Of a DNA stretch of 64,000 nucleotides, positions 1 to 9,815 are shown piece by piece (position 1 is the first letter of the stretch; each line of letters opens with the position of its first letter). The position numbers and the translations under genes were made by a program. The notes below the pieces were generated by a model, which saw only the letters and a program-made list of their open reading frames with translations, was not told where the DNA came from and searched no databases. Source of the DNA: Variovorax sp. (lineage in GTDB: Bacteria > Pseudomonadota > Gammaproteobacteria > Burkholderiales > Burkholderiaceae_C); assembly GCA_004210915.1 (NCBI GenBank), contig SEGS01000002.1, forward strand, positions 1-64,000. Direction: 5' to 3'.

Positions 1-1859
<1,859 letters not shown>

Positions 1860-1935
1860 GTCTGAAGCGCGTCCCTGTGGCAAAGCGCGGGAGTTTGCCA
1901 TAGGGCCTCTGAGGGTCCGCCGGGGCTGATTTATT

Positions 1936-1976
1936 TTTACCCGGGTATATTGCAATTCTAATTTTGCCCGGGTAAA
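1936..1976. promoter_or_regulatory. Pair of CCCGGG-centred palindromes (putative operator)
   Basis: TTTACCCGGG at 1936-1945 and CCCGGGTAAA at 1967-1976 are perfect 10-base inverted copies. Each has its own palindromic core (TACCCGGGTA and the CCCGGG of the second site). The two cores lie 27 bases apart and bracket the -35 and -10 region of the GIY-YIG promoter. A dimeric regulator bound here would block RNA polymerase. The regulator is not identified, and the site could also affect the divergent tex gene. Confidence 0.6.
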
Positions 1977-1978
1977 TT
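1950..1978 (+). promoter_or_regulatory. Sigma70-type promoter of the GIY-YIG gene
   Basis: A -35 box TTGCAA (1950-1955) is followed after 17 bases by a -10 box TAAATT (1973-1978). The expected transcription start, about seven bases downstream, falls on the A of the ATG at 1985. That would make the mRNA leaderless. Only a weak AGG lies 4-6 bases upstream of the ATG. TTGCAA is self-complementary, so a weaker divergent promoter toward tex (about 16 bases to TAAATC) is also possible. Confidence 0.5.
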
Positions 1979-1984
1979 AGGCGC

Positions 1985-2449
1985 ATGACTGAAACATCCA
2001 CCGACCGCGCTTCGTGCGCGCACCCTCCCTTGCGGGATCCCACAACGGCGCCTGCTTTCACCCCCGCGGCGCGACGCGCGCTGGTTCGCGCTTACAAGGA
2101 AACGCGGCCGCCCGCCGGTGTCTTCGTGATCCGCAACCTGGTCAATGGCCGCATCTACGTGGGCGGCAGCCTCAACCTGGAGGGTGCGATGAACCGTCAT
2201 CGCTTCGAGCTGAACATGCGCTCCCACGGCAACAAGCTGCTGCTGAAAGACTGGCTCGAACACGGCGCCGAGCGCTTCAGCTTCGAGGTGGTCGACCACA
2301 TCAAGGAACGCGACGATCCGCACTTTGACTACGAGGCGGAGCTGCAGAACCTGCTGCCGCTGTGGCGCGATGAGCTCCAGGGCCAGGGCCAAGACGGCTA
2401 CAACCCGCCCGGACACGGCGCAGTTGAATCGCGGCGAGCGCGGACCTGA
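1985..2449 (+). CDS. GIY-YIG nuclease family protein
   Basis: The protein has 154 residues with one compact GIY-YIG-like domain. The two signature strands read GVFVIRN (about residues 45-51) and IYVGGS (about 57-62), so the canonical GIY and YIG triplets appear as GVF and YVG. They are followed by an Arg-containing helix (NRHRFEL), the stretch HGNKLLLKDWLEHGAERFSF and a Glu-rich helix (DYEAELQNLL) that could supply the metal-binding Glu. No second DNA-binding domain is visible, unlike UvrC or homing endonucleases. The ATG at 1985 sits directly at the predicted transcription start. The substrate is unknown, and a stand-alone domain regulated by a strong palindrome pair suggests a stress or DNA-metabolism role only by inference. 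Confidence 0.8.
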   Translation: MTETSTDRASCAHPPLRDPTTAPAFTPAARRALVRAYKETRPPAGVFVIRNLVNGRIYVGGSLNLEGAMNRHRFELNMRSHGNKLLLKDWLEHGAERFSFEVVDHIKERDDPHFDYEAELQNLLPLWRDELQGQGQDGYNPPGHGAVESRRART

Positions 2450-2530
2450 GAGCCCATCCGCTTCGCTTTCCGGGTAGATACTCAGCTCGCCTCGCGACAG
2501 GGGCGCATCGACAGCCCCATTTCCAACCAC

Positions 2531-3106
2531 ATGTCTACACCCCTCCCATCTTCCTCCGCTGCAACCTTCACGGCGTTCGTGGATTTCGAGCGCATCGCCT
2601 CAGGCACCCGCGCCGAAGTCGTCGCCGAGCTGCGTCGCCGCGCCGACGTCTCACCGGTCTTCGTTTTCGACGACGCCACCGGCGAGGCGCTCGATCTCGA
2701 CCTTCGCAGCGGATCGCCAGAAGGCGCGGGCGACCACGGCGCGGAAGCGCTGCCGGCGCGCACGGTCGGCCGCCCGAAACTTGGCGTGGTCGCGCGGGAG
2801 GTCACGTTGCTACCGCGCCATTGGGACTGGCTCAACCACCAGCCGGGCGGCGCCTCCGTCGCGTTGCGCAAGCTGGTTGAAGAAGCGCGCCGCGTGCATG
2901 CCGGGCGGGACGTTGTACGCGCGTCGCGCGAAAGCACCTACCGGTTCATGAGTGCCATGGCCGGTCAGCTGCCTGGCTTCGAAGAAGCCTCTCGCGCTCT
3001 CTTTGCGGGGGAACGCGAGCGCTTCGATGCGCTCATCGCGCCCTGGCCGCAGGACGTGCGCGTGCACCTCGGCACGCTGTCCGCCGCAGCCTGGAGCGCC
3101 GAATGA
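2531..3106 (+). CDS. DUF2239 family protein
   Basis: This 191-residue soluble protein matches the DUF2239 family. The most conserved block is RPKLGVVAREVTLLPRHWDW, followed by LNHQPGGASVALRKLVEEAR (about residues 80-120). The N-terminal part (TFTAFVDFERIASG) is also typical. The family has no assigned function; the conserved block resembles a short DNA-binding or regulatory helix, but this is conjecture. The last codons overlap the MATE gene by four bases (ATGA), so the two are probably translationally coupled. Confidence 0.85.
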   Translation: MSTPLPSSSAATFTAFVDFERIASGTRAEVVAELRRRADVSPVFVFDDATGEALDLDLRSGSPEGAGDHGAEALPARTVGRPKLGVVAREVTLLPRHWDWLNHQPGGASVALRKLVEEARRVHAGRDVVRASRESTYRFMSAMAGQLPGFEEASRALFAGERERFDALIAPWPQDVRVHLGTLSAAAWSAE

Positions 3107-4479
3107 GCGCCGCTCTCCCGCTGGCGCCACAGGCGACCGAACGCGCGTTGTGGAAGACCTTCCTGTTCTTCCTCGCGCCGATGATGTTGAGCAACATCCT
3201 GCAGTCGCTGTCGGGCACGCTCAACAACATCTTCCTCGGGCAGATGATCGGCGTCGGTGCACTGGCTGCGGTGTCGAGCTTCTTCCCGGTGATGTTCTTC
3301 TTCATCGCCTTCACGATCGGCCTGGGTGCCGGTGCGTCGGTGCTGATCGGGCAGGCCTGGGGCGCGCGCGAGATCGACAAGGTCAAGGCCATCGCAGGCA
3401 CCACGCTGTCGGTCGGCATGCTGCTGGGCTTATTGGTCGCGCTGTTCGGCGGCACGTTCGCGTCGCCGATGTTGACCGCGCTGGGCACGCCGCCCGACAT
3501 CCTGGCCGACGCCACGCGCTATGCCCGCGTCATGCTGTTCGCGATGCCGGGGCTCTTTCTGTTCCTGCTGTCGACCGCGATGCTGCGCGGCGTGGGCGAT
3601 ACCGTCTCGCCGCTGCTGGCGCTGGTGATGTCGACCGCCGTTGGCCTGGTGCTCACCCCTGCGTTGATTCGCGGCTGGGGCGGCCTGCCGCAGATGGGCG
3701 TGACCAGCGGTGCGTGGGCGGGCGTGGTGGCCTTCGTGGTCGCGACGCTGTGGCTCGCCTGGCGCCTGCGGGTGCGCGGCAGCCCGCTGGCGCCCGACGG
3801 CGCGCTGTGGAGGCACATGCGCATCCAGCCCGCGTTGCTGAAAAAAGTGCTGACCATCGGGGTGCCGACCGGCGTGCAGATGATCATGATCGCGCTCGCC
3901 GAAATCGTGCTGCTCTCGATGGTCAATGGCTACGGCTCGGGCGCCACGGCAGCCTATGGCGCTGTCAACCAGGTGGTGGCGTACGTCCAGTTTCCGGCCA
4001 TCTCGATCGCCATCACCGCGTCGATCCTCGGCGCCCAGGCCATCGGCGGCGGTCGCGCCGACAAGCTCGGGGCCATTGCGCGCACTGCGCTCCTCATGAA
4101 CCTGGTGCTGACCGGCGGCCTTGTCCTGATCGGCTACCTGTTCTCGCGGCACCTGATGGGCTTCTTCATCACCAGCGCGCCGGTGCTCGAGGTCGCGCAG
4201 ACCCTGCTGCACATCATGCTGTGGAGCATCGTGATCTTCGGCATGGCGTCCGCGCTGTCGGGGATCATGCGCGCCAGTGGCTCGGTGCTGGTGCCGACCG
4301 CCATCTCGATCTTCTGCGTGGTCTGCGTCGGCGTGAGCGTGGGCTGGTTCATGAGCCAGCGCATCGGGCTCAACGGCATCTGGATGGCCTACCCGGCTTC
4401 GTTCACATCGATGCTGGTGCTGCAGACGCTGTATTACCGGCTGGTGTGGCGGAAGAAGGCGATTCAGCGGCTGGTTTGA
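3103..4479 (+). CDS. MATE family efflux transporter
   Basis: This inner-membrane protein of 458 residues has the usual length and 12 hydrophobic segments of the MATE family, in two six-helix halves. The N-terminal half carries LAPMMLSNILQSLSGTLNNI and the second half begins near LKKVLTIGVPTGVQMIMIAL. Family members export cationic drugs and metabolites in exchange for Na+ or H+; the substrate here is not predictable. The start ATG at 3103 overlaps the DUF2239 stop. No regulator gene lies beside it. Confidence 0.92.
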   Translation: MSAALPLAPQATERALWKTFLFFLAPMMLSNILQSLSGTLNNIFLGQMIGVGALAAVSSFFPVMFFFIAFTIGLGAGASVLIGQAWGAREIDKVKAIAGTTLSVGMLLGLLVALFGGTFASPMLTALGTPPDILADATRYARVMLFAMPGLFLFLLSTAMLRGVGDTVSPLLALVMSTAVGLVLTPALIRGWGGLPQMGVTSGAWAGVVAFVVATLWLAWRLRVRGSPLAPDGALWRHMRIQPALLKKVLTIGVPTGVQMIMIALAEIVLLSMVNGYGSGATAAYGAVNQVVAYVQFPAISIAITASILGAQAIGGGRADKLGAIARTALLMNLVLTGGLVLIGYLFSRHLMGFFITSAPVLEVAQTLLHIMLWSIVIFGMASALSGIMRASGSVLVPTAISIFCVVCVGVSVGWFMSQRIGLNGIWMAYPASFTSMLVLQTLYYRLVWRKKAIQRLV

Positions 4480-4601
4480 AAAGGTGACTCCCAGGGGTAT
4501 TGGCACGGCGTGGCGCGAAACGCGGCCCCATGGTCAGGCGCGACCCGAAGGCCGATGTTCCTTGCGGATATCGACCGCAACTTGCGACGCGCGCGGCTGT
4601 C

Positions 4602-4622
4602 TGCGAAAGTGCCGATTTCGCA
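4602..4622. promoter_or_regulatory. Inverted repeat upstream of the DUF1428 gene
   Basis: TGCGAAA at 4602-4608 and TTTCGCA at 4616-4622 form a perfect 7-base inverted repeat with a 7-base spacer, ending 28 bases before the ATG at 4651. It could be an operator or a 5' UTR hairpin. A possible -35 TTGCGA lies at 4582-4587, but the matching -10 is poor. Confidence 0.3.
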
Positions 4623-4650
4623 AACAACCCCCACCGCAAGGAGCCTGACG

Positions 4651-5022
4651 ATGTCCTATATCGATGGTTTTGTGCTCGCCGTCCCGAGCGCAAACAAGCA
4701 GAAGTTCATTGAGCATGCGAGGACTGCCAACGCCGTCTTCATCGAGCATGGCGCCACCCGTATCCGTGAGTGTTGGGGCGACGAGGTCAAGGCGGGCAAG
4801 CAGACCGACTTCCAGCGAGCGGTGCAGGCAAAAGACGACGAGACGGTCTGCTTCTCCTGGGTCGAGTGGCCCGACAAAGCCACGCGCGATGCAGCCATGG
4901 CCAAGATGGACGAGTTGATGAAAGACCCGAGGATGGACCCGGAGAAGAATCCGATGCCCTTTGACGGCATGCGCATGATCTTCGGAGGGTTCGTCCCCGT
5001 CGTTGCGCTCGGTCGGGAGTGA
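4651..5022 (+). CDS. DUF1428 domain-containing protein
   Basis: This small cytoplasmic protein of 123 residues begins MSYIDGFVLAVPSANKQKF, the characteristic opening of DUF1428 proteins (YbaA-like, dimeric alpha-beta barrel fold). The C-terminal half has the expected MKDPRMDPEKNPMPFDGMRM block. The ATG at 4651 was chosen because AAGGAG lies about eight bases upstream and homologues start here; an upstream in-frame ATG at 4510 would add an unrelated Arg-rich extension. The function of the family is not established. Confidence 0.9.
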   Translation: MSYIDGFVLAVPSANKQKFIEHARTANAVFIEHGATRIRECWGDEVKAGKQTDFQRAVQAKDDETVCFSWVEWPDKATRDAAMAKMDELMKDPRMDPEKNPMPFDGMRMIFGGFVPVVALGRE

Positions 5023-5136
5023 TGCACGGGTGAGCGTTCCGGCACCGACCGCACCGCTCATCCATCGGCGCTACAGTGACGCCACAGCCAAGGCGACCGC
5101 ACGCCCCAGCCAGCAACAAGTTCGGGGAGACAGCAC

Positions 5137-7071
5137 ATGCGACGGTTCGGGATGGCGCTTGGCCTGTGGTTGGGTATTCACACCTTGGCGGCGGCGCAGT
5201 CAGCGCCGATCCAACCACCTTCACCCTCACCTTCTGTGCCCGCGCCCGCGCCGGCGCCGGCGCTGACGCCTGCGTCGCCCGGCGCAGCGGCGGGCTTCTC
5301 GCCGGGCATCGCCTACGAAAAGCGGCATGTCGACTACACGGTCGAGCGCGACGGCCGCTACGTCAAGGAGACCGAGAGCCTGCGCCTGGTGCTCAACGAT
5401 GCCGGCGTGCGCGAGGCCACGCAGATCCTGATGCCCTACAGCGCCAGCCTGCAGACCGCCGAGGTGGTGTTCGTCCGCGTGATCGCGGCCGATGGGGAGG
5501 TGACCGAGGTCTCGGCCTCGGCAATCTTCGATCAGGAGCCCTATGCGTCGCAGGGCGCGCCGACCTTCAGTGACCAGAAGGTCAAGGCGATCGTGCTGCC
5601 GCAGATCAAACCGGGCGTGCGCATCCATCTCAAGACGCGCCTGACCCAGCGCACACCGTTGCTGCCAGGTGCTTTCAGCGCCGTCGGGTTCGTCTCGCCG
5701 CATTCGGCGCGGCGCGACTTCGTTTTCACCGTGACCGCGCCGCCGGAGTTGCCGATGCACGTGCAGACGATCGACCTGCCGCACACGCGCGACGTCCTGG
5801 GCGATGGCCGGGTGCGCCACACTTTTCGCGGCGAGACCGCGGAAGCCGTGCCGCAGGAAGTCGGTAGCGTCGCGCGCATCGACTACAGCCCGCGCATGGT
5901 CGTGAGCAGCATGGCCGGCGGCGCCGACCTGGCCGCCACCTACCGCGCGCTGGTGGGCGATCCGACGCGGCCGACCGAGCGCGTCACTGCGCTGGCGCGC
6001 GACATCACCAGGGGACAGACCGAGCCGCGCGCCCAGGCCCGGGCGCTGTACGACTGGGTGCGCCTGAACATCCGCTACGTCAACGTGGTGCTCGCGCGCG
6101 GCGGCTTCGTGCCGCGGCCCCTCGACACCATCCTCGCCAACGGCTACGGCGATTGCAAGGATTCGGCGGTGCTGCTGGGCGCGTTGCTGCGCGCCGTCGG
6201 CATCGAGAGCACGCCGGTGTTGATCAACGCCGGCAACAGCTACTGGACGCCGGAGCCCGGCGCGGTCGAAGCCTTCAACCACATGATCACCTACGTGCCG
6301 GCGCTCGACATCTATCTGGACGCGACCGGCCGCTACCACCGCTTCGAGACGCTGCCAGGCGCAGATGCCGGCAAGCGGGTGCTGCATGTGGCGACGGGGA
6401 TCTGGGCGCGCACGCCGCCGACCGCGCGCGGCACGCTGTCGAGCCAGCAGCTGATCGACGTGGCCGACGACGGCTCGGCCACGGTGCGGACGGTCGTTCG
6501 TGGCGATGGCGAGGCCGCGTCGATGCTCCGTGGCCTGTTCGCCGGATTGCAGGCCGCGCCGGATTCGCAACTCGTCACCGCCCTCCTCGCACAGGCCGGC
6601 GCCAACGGTACGGGCACCCTGCGGCGTCCGGACGTGAACGCCGATGCCCCTGAGACGACCATCGGTTTCGACTACACGACGCGCGGCTTCCTCGACGTGC
6701 CGGGTCCGGGTGCGATCCGCATCCCGGCCACCTTCACTGGCGGCCTCAGCCCGCTGATCTCGCAGACGCGGGTGCGCAGCTTTCCGTTCCCCTGCCCCGG
6801 CGGCGTGATGCGCGAGGACATCGAACTGCGCCTGCCCGCCAACGTGCGGCTGCTGCGCACGCCCGTCGACGAGACGCGCGCGTTGCAGATGGACGGCGGC
6901 CGCACCACCTACCGCGCCACCCACGTGCGCGAAGGTCGGGTGCTGAAGCTGACCCGCGAGATCGCCAGCGAAACGGCGCAGCCGGTCTGTCGTGCCGCGA
7001 CGCCGGAAGCGCAGCAAGCCTTCGTCGAACAGGTCCAGCGCCATCTGCGGGCGCAGATGCTCTATGAGTAG
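5137..7071 (+). CDS. DUF3857 and transglutaminase-like domain protein, secreted
   Basis: The 644-residue protein has a Sec signal peptide (residues 1-21, ending LAAAQS) and a Pro/Ala-rich linker (about 25-50). A DUF3857 beta-rich domain (about 60-240) is followed by a transglutaminase-like cysteine domain (about 285-410). The catalytic triad can be read as Cys340 (GYGDCKDSAVLL), His382 (FNHMITYV) and Asp395 (IYLDATG), so the enzyme looks intact. The C-terminal 230 residues are beta-rich and of unknown role. Proteins of this design act in the periplasm or on the surface, but substrates are mostly unknown. It stands alone, with 106 bases before the next gene. Confidence 0.85.
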   Translation: MRRFGMALGLWLGIHTLAAAQSAPIQPPSPSPSVPAPAPAPALTPASPGAAAGFSPGIAYEKRHVDYTVERDGRYVKETESLRLVLNDAGVREATQILMPYSASLQTAEVVFVRVIAADGEVTEVSASAIFDQEPYASQGAPTFSDQKVKAIVLPQIKPGVRIHLKTRLTQRTPLLPGAFSAVGFVSPHSARRDFVFTVTAPPELPMHVQTIDLPHTRDVLGDGRVRHTFRGETAEAVPQEVGSVARIDYSPRMVVSSMAGGADLAATYRALVGDPTRPTERVTALARDITRGQTEPRAQARALYDWVRLNIRYVNVVLARGGFVPRPLDTILANGYGDCKDSAVLLGALLRAVGIESTPVLINAGNSYWTPEPGAVEAFNHMITYVPALDIYLDATGRYHRFETLPGADAGKRVLHVATGIWARTPPTARGTLSSQQLIDVADDGSATVRTVVRGDGEAASMLRGLFAGLQAAPDSQLVTALLAQAGANGTGTLRRPDVNADAPETTIGFDYTTRGFLDVPGPGAIRIPATFTGGLSPLISQTRVRSFPFPCPGGVMREDIELRLPANVRLLRTPVDETRALQMDGGRTTYRATHVREGRVLKLTREIASETAQPVCRAATPEAQQAFVEQVQRHLRAQMLYE

Positions 7072-7177
7072 GGGCTTGTAACAGCGGGTTATCACCGAGA
7101 AACATTCGGACACAAATAGGCGTTAATCGGGTCCGGCCCGTTCTTCGGCCTTCCCCAGATTCAACGAGAGGTTTCGC

Positions 7178-8293
7178 ATGACCCGATTGCGGCTGCTCTG
7201 CAGCGCCTGCCTGTTTGCCTTCAGCGTCGCGGGCGCTGCCCACGCCCAGATCCTGATCGGGCAAACCGCCGGCATCACCGGTCCGGTGGCGTCCAGCGTC
7301 AACGAGACGATCGCCGGGGCGCAGCTGGTGATCGACGCGGCCAACGCACAGGGCGGCGTCAACGGCGAGTTGATCGAGGTCGTGCGCCTGGACGACGGCT
7401 TCGACGTCACGCGGGCCGGTGAAAACGCCCGGGTGTTGATCGAGGACAAGAAGGTCGTCTCGCTGTTCCTCACGCGCGGCACGCCGCACGCGCAGGCGAT
7501 CATTCCCTGGCTCGACAAGCACGGCGTGGCGCTGATCGCGCCTTCGACCGGGGCGATGGTGCTGCACAAACCCGTGCAAAAGCATGTGTTCAACGTGCGG
7601 TCGAGCTACCAGCGCGAGTCAGAGAAGGCGGTACAGCACCTGACCACGGTGGGCATGGAGCGCATCGCGGTCGTGCACGTGACGGATTCCTTCGGTGCCG
7701 ATGCGCTCGAGGGCGCGATGACCGGTTTCAAGAAGTCCGGCAAGCAGCCCGCCGCGCTGGTGCCGGCGGACCGCGCCAAACCCGACTACGCGGCGATCGT
7801 GCCGAAGATCGTGGCGGCGAACGCGCAGGCGGTGATCTGGATCGGTTCGGGCAGCGCCGTCGTCGACGGCATCAAGGCGCTGCGCGCCGCGGGGTCGGCC
7901 GCGCAGGTGGTCACGCTCTCCAACAATGCCTCGTCAGGCTTCATCAAGCAGTTGGGCAGCCAGAGCGCAGGCGTCATCGTGACGCAGGTGTTTCCGTACG
8001 AGCGCGCCTATGGCAACGGAATGATCCGCGAAGCACTGGCGCTGGCCAAGGCCAAGGGCCAGGCCGAGCTGTCACCTGCGCTGCTCGAAGGCTATGCCGC
8101 CGGCAAGGTGTTGGTCGAGGCGCTGCGCCGCGCAGGGCCCAAGCCGACCCGGGCCAAGGTGCTCGCGACGCTGGACAACCTGCGCGGCTACGACATGGGC
8201 GGCGGGATGGAAGTCAGCTACTCGCCGCAGGACCATTCGGGCATCGACTTCGCGGACCTGTCGATCATCAGCGACGGCCGCTTCAAGCGCTGA
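7178..8293 (+). CDS. Liv-type ABC transporter substrate-binding protein (orphan)
   Basis: This periplasmic binding protein of 371 residues belongs to the branched-chain amino acid type (Peripla_BP_6). A signal peptide ends at about residue 23 (GAAHA/QILIG). The mature start ILIGQTAGITGPVASSVNET and the lobe-hinge pattern fit the family. No permease or ATPase genes are nearby, so it may serve a transporter elsewhere or act as a sensor partner. It converges with the MFS gene at 8375 across a structured 81-base gap. The ligand could be an amino acid, an amide or a carboxylate; the sequence does not say. Confidence 0.88.
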   Translation: MTRLRLLCSACLFAFSVAGAAHAQILIGQTAGITGPVASSVNETIAGAQLVIDAANAQGGVNGELIEVVRLDDGFDVTRAGENARVLIEDKKVVSLFLTRGTPHAQAIIPWLDKHGVALIAPSTGAMVLHKPVQKHVFNVRSSYQRESEKAVQHLTTVGMERIAVVHVTDSFGADALEGAMTGFKKSGKQPAALVPADRAKPDYAAIVPKIVAANAQAVIWIGSGSAVVDGIKALRAAGSAAQVVTLSNNASSGFIKQLGSQSAGVIVTQVFPYERAYGNGMIREALALAKAKGQAELSPALLEGYAAGKVLVEALRRAGPKPTRAKVLATLDNLRGYDMGGGMEVSYSPQDHSGIDFADLSIISDGRFKR

Positions 8294-8396
8294 CGCCGGA
8301 TCGCCTTCCAGGCGATCACGGCGTTGCTTCGCCTTGCCGTGCTTACGCACTGTCTGCGGCTTTGCGCCTTGTGCTCACCTGGAAGGCGAACCGGCG
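8294..8396. repeat. Long imperfect inverted repeat between convergent genes
   Basis: CGCCGGATCGCCTTCCAGG at 8294-8312 is repeated in inverted form at 8378-8396, with 18 of 19 bases matching. Inside it are a tight hairpin (GATCGCC at 8299-8305 pairing with GGCGATC at 8311-8317) and a second one (CACGGC at 8317-8322 with GCCGTG at 8336-8341). The right arm runs into the end of the MFS gene and encodes its last residues. There is no T-tract, so it is either a bidirectional transcription barrier or a REP-like mobile repeat. Confidence 0.6.
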
Positions 8397-9811
8397 TTCG
8401 GCCCGGCTGCGCGCTGGCGCAACGTGCTGAAAACCGCCGCCAGCAGTGCGCACACGGCGGCCACTGCGAGCGCGACGGTCAAGCCGCGTGCATCGTGCGC
8501 GCCCCACAGACTGAAGATGCCCGCCAGCATCACCGCACCCAGCGTCTGCCCGGTCAGCCGTGCCGTGCCCAGCATGCCGCTGGCGGCGCCGCTGCGGTGC
8601 GCGGGCGCGGTGGTCACGATGGTGTGGTTGTTGGGCGACTGGAACAGGCCGAAGCCGATGCCGCACAGGGCCATGCGCCAGACGATGTCGATGTTCGACG
8701 GGTTGGCCGGCAGCGCCGCCAGCAGGCCGAGCCCGAGCGCCATCAAGCCCATGCCGACGCCGCCCAGCACGCTGGCGGGCACGCGTCCGATCAGCCGCCC
8801 GGCGATGGGCGCGACGACCACAATGGCCAGCGGCCAGGCAGTGATGAGCAGGCCGGCTTCGAGGTGCGAACGGCCGTAATGGTCGAGCAGCAGGAACGGC
8901 AGCGCGATGTACGAGAGCATTTGCGCGGCGAACGCGCTGACCGAAGCGCACATCGACAGCGCGAACACCGGCAGGCGCATCAGGTCGACCGGAAACAGCG
9001 GCACGGCCAACGTGCGCTGCCGCAGCAGGTAGAGCACGCCGACCGCGACGCCGGCGCCCAGCAGGCCCCAGGCCAGCGGGTCGGTGCCCTGCCCCGCTGC
9101 GCCGCTGCGCACGCCCAGCCGGTCGGCGCCGATGAAGATCAGCGAGAACATCAACACGTTGAACGCCACGTCGGTCAGGGAGAAGCGGGACCCGACGGCC
9201 GGCGCGCTGCGGTTCTGCGGCAGGGCCGCGTAGCCGGCCACCAGCACCAGCGCGCCCAGCGGCAGGTTGAGCGCGAACAGCCAGGGCCATGACGCCACCG
9301 ACAGGATCGCCGCCGCCACGGACGGCCCGGCCACCGAGGCCGTGGCCACCACCATCGAATTGATCGCCATGCCCCGTCCGAGCCCGGCCGCGGGATAGAT
9401 CAGGCGCACCAGCGCCGCGTTGACGCTCATGATGCCAGCCGCGCCCAGCCCCTGGATGGCGCGCGCCGCGATCAGCGTGCCCAGCGAGTCGGCCAGGATG
9501 GCGCCGAGCGAGGCCAGCGCGAACAGCGCCATGCCCAGCAGGTACACGCGCCGATAGCCGAACAGATCCCCGAGCGAGGCCAGCGGCAGCAGCATGCCCA
9601 GGGTGGCGATCTGGTAGGCGTTGACCACCCAGATCGCATGGGCCGGGTCGGCGTTCAGCTCCCGCGCGATGCCCGGCAGCGCCAGGTTGACGATGGTGCC
9701 GTCGAGCACCGCCACCGCAATCCCCAGGATGATGACCAGCATGGCGCGCGCCCGCGCAGCCGGCTCGAGCCCGTCGAACACCGGCACCGCGGCGACCCCT
9801 GGCGCATTCAC
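8375..9811 (-). CDS. MFS drug exporter, DHA2 (EmrB/QacA-like) type
   Basis: This inner-membrane transporter of 478 residues is of the drug:H+ antiporter-2 type. The first membrane helix carries the diagnostic LDGTIVNLALPGIARELN motif, followed by GDLFGYRRVYLLG (MFS motif A). The length suits the 14-helix DHA2 class. The start is a GTG at 9811, four bases after the stop of the upstream Bcr/CflA-like gene; a nearby ATG at 9807 is out of frame. The two exporters are probably co-transcribed. The last residues lie inside the inverted repeat at 8294-8396, so the C-terminus may have been altered by it. Confidence 0.9.
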   Translation of the reverse strand: MNAPGVAAVPVFDGLEPAARARAMLVIILGIAVAVLDGTIVNLALPGIARELNADPAHAIWVVNAYQIATLGMLLPLASLGDLFGYRRVYLLGMALFALASLGAILADSLGTLIAARAIQGLGAAGIMSVNAALVRLIYPAAGLGRGMAINSMVVATASVAGPSVAAAILSVASWPWLFALNLPLGALVLVAGYAALPQNRSAPAVGSRFSLTDVAFNVLMFSLIFIGADRLGVRSGAAGQGTDPLAWGLLGAGVAVGVLYLLRQRTLAVPLFPVDLMRLPVFALSMCASVSAFAAQMLSYIALPFLLLDHYGRSHLEAGLLITAWPLAIVVVAPIAGRLIGRVPASVLGGVGMGLMALGLGLLAALPANPSNIDIVWRMALCGIGFGLFQSPNNHTIVTTAPAHRSGAASGMLGTARLTGQTLGAVMLAGIFSLWGAHDARGLTVALAVAAVCALLAAVFSTLRQRAAGPNAGSPSR

Positions 9812-9815
9812 CGGT

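Noticed and set aside
2459-2480. CCGGGTAGATACT as a further CCCGGG operator upstream of the DUF2239 gene
   Set aside because: Only a half-site; no palindrome partner nearby.
5227-7113. 628-residue open frame on the minus strand
   Set aside because: Antisense to the DUF3857/transglutaminase gene with a readable catalytic triad; no domain visible in the shadow.
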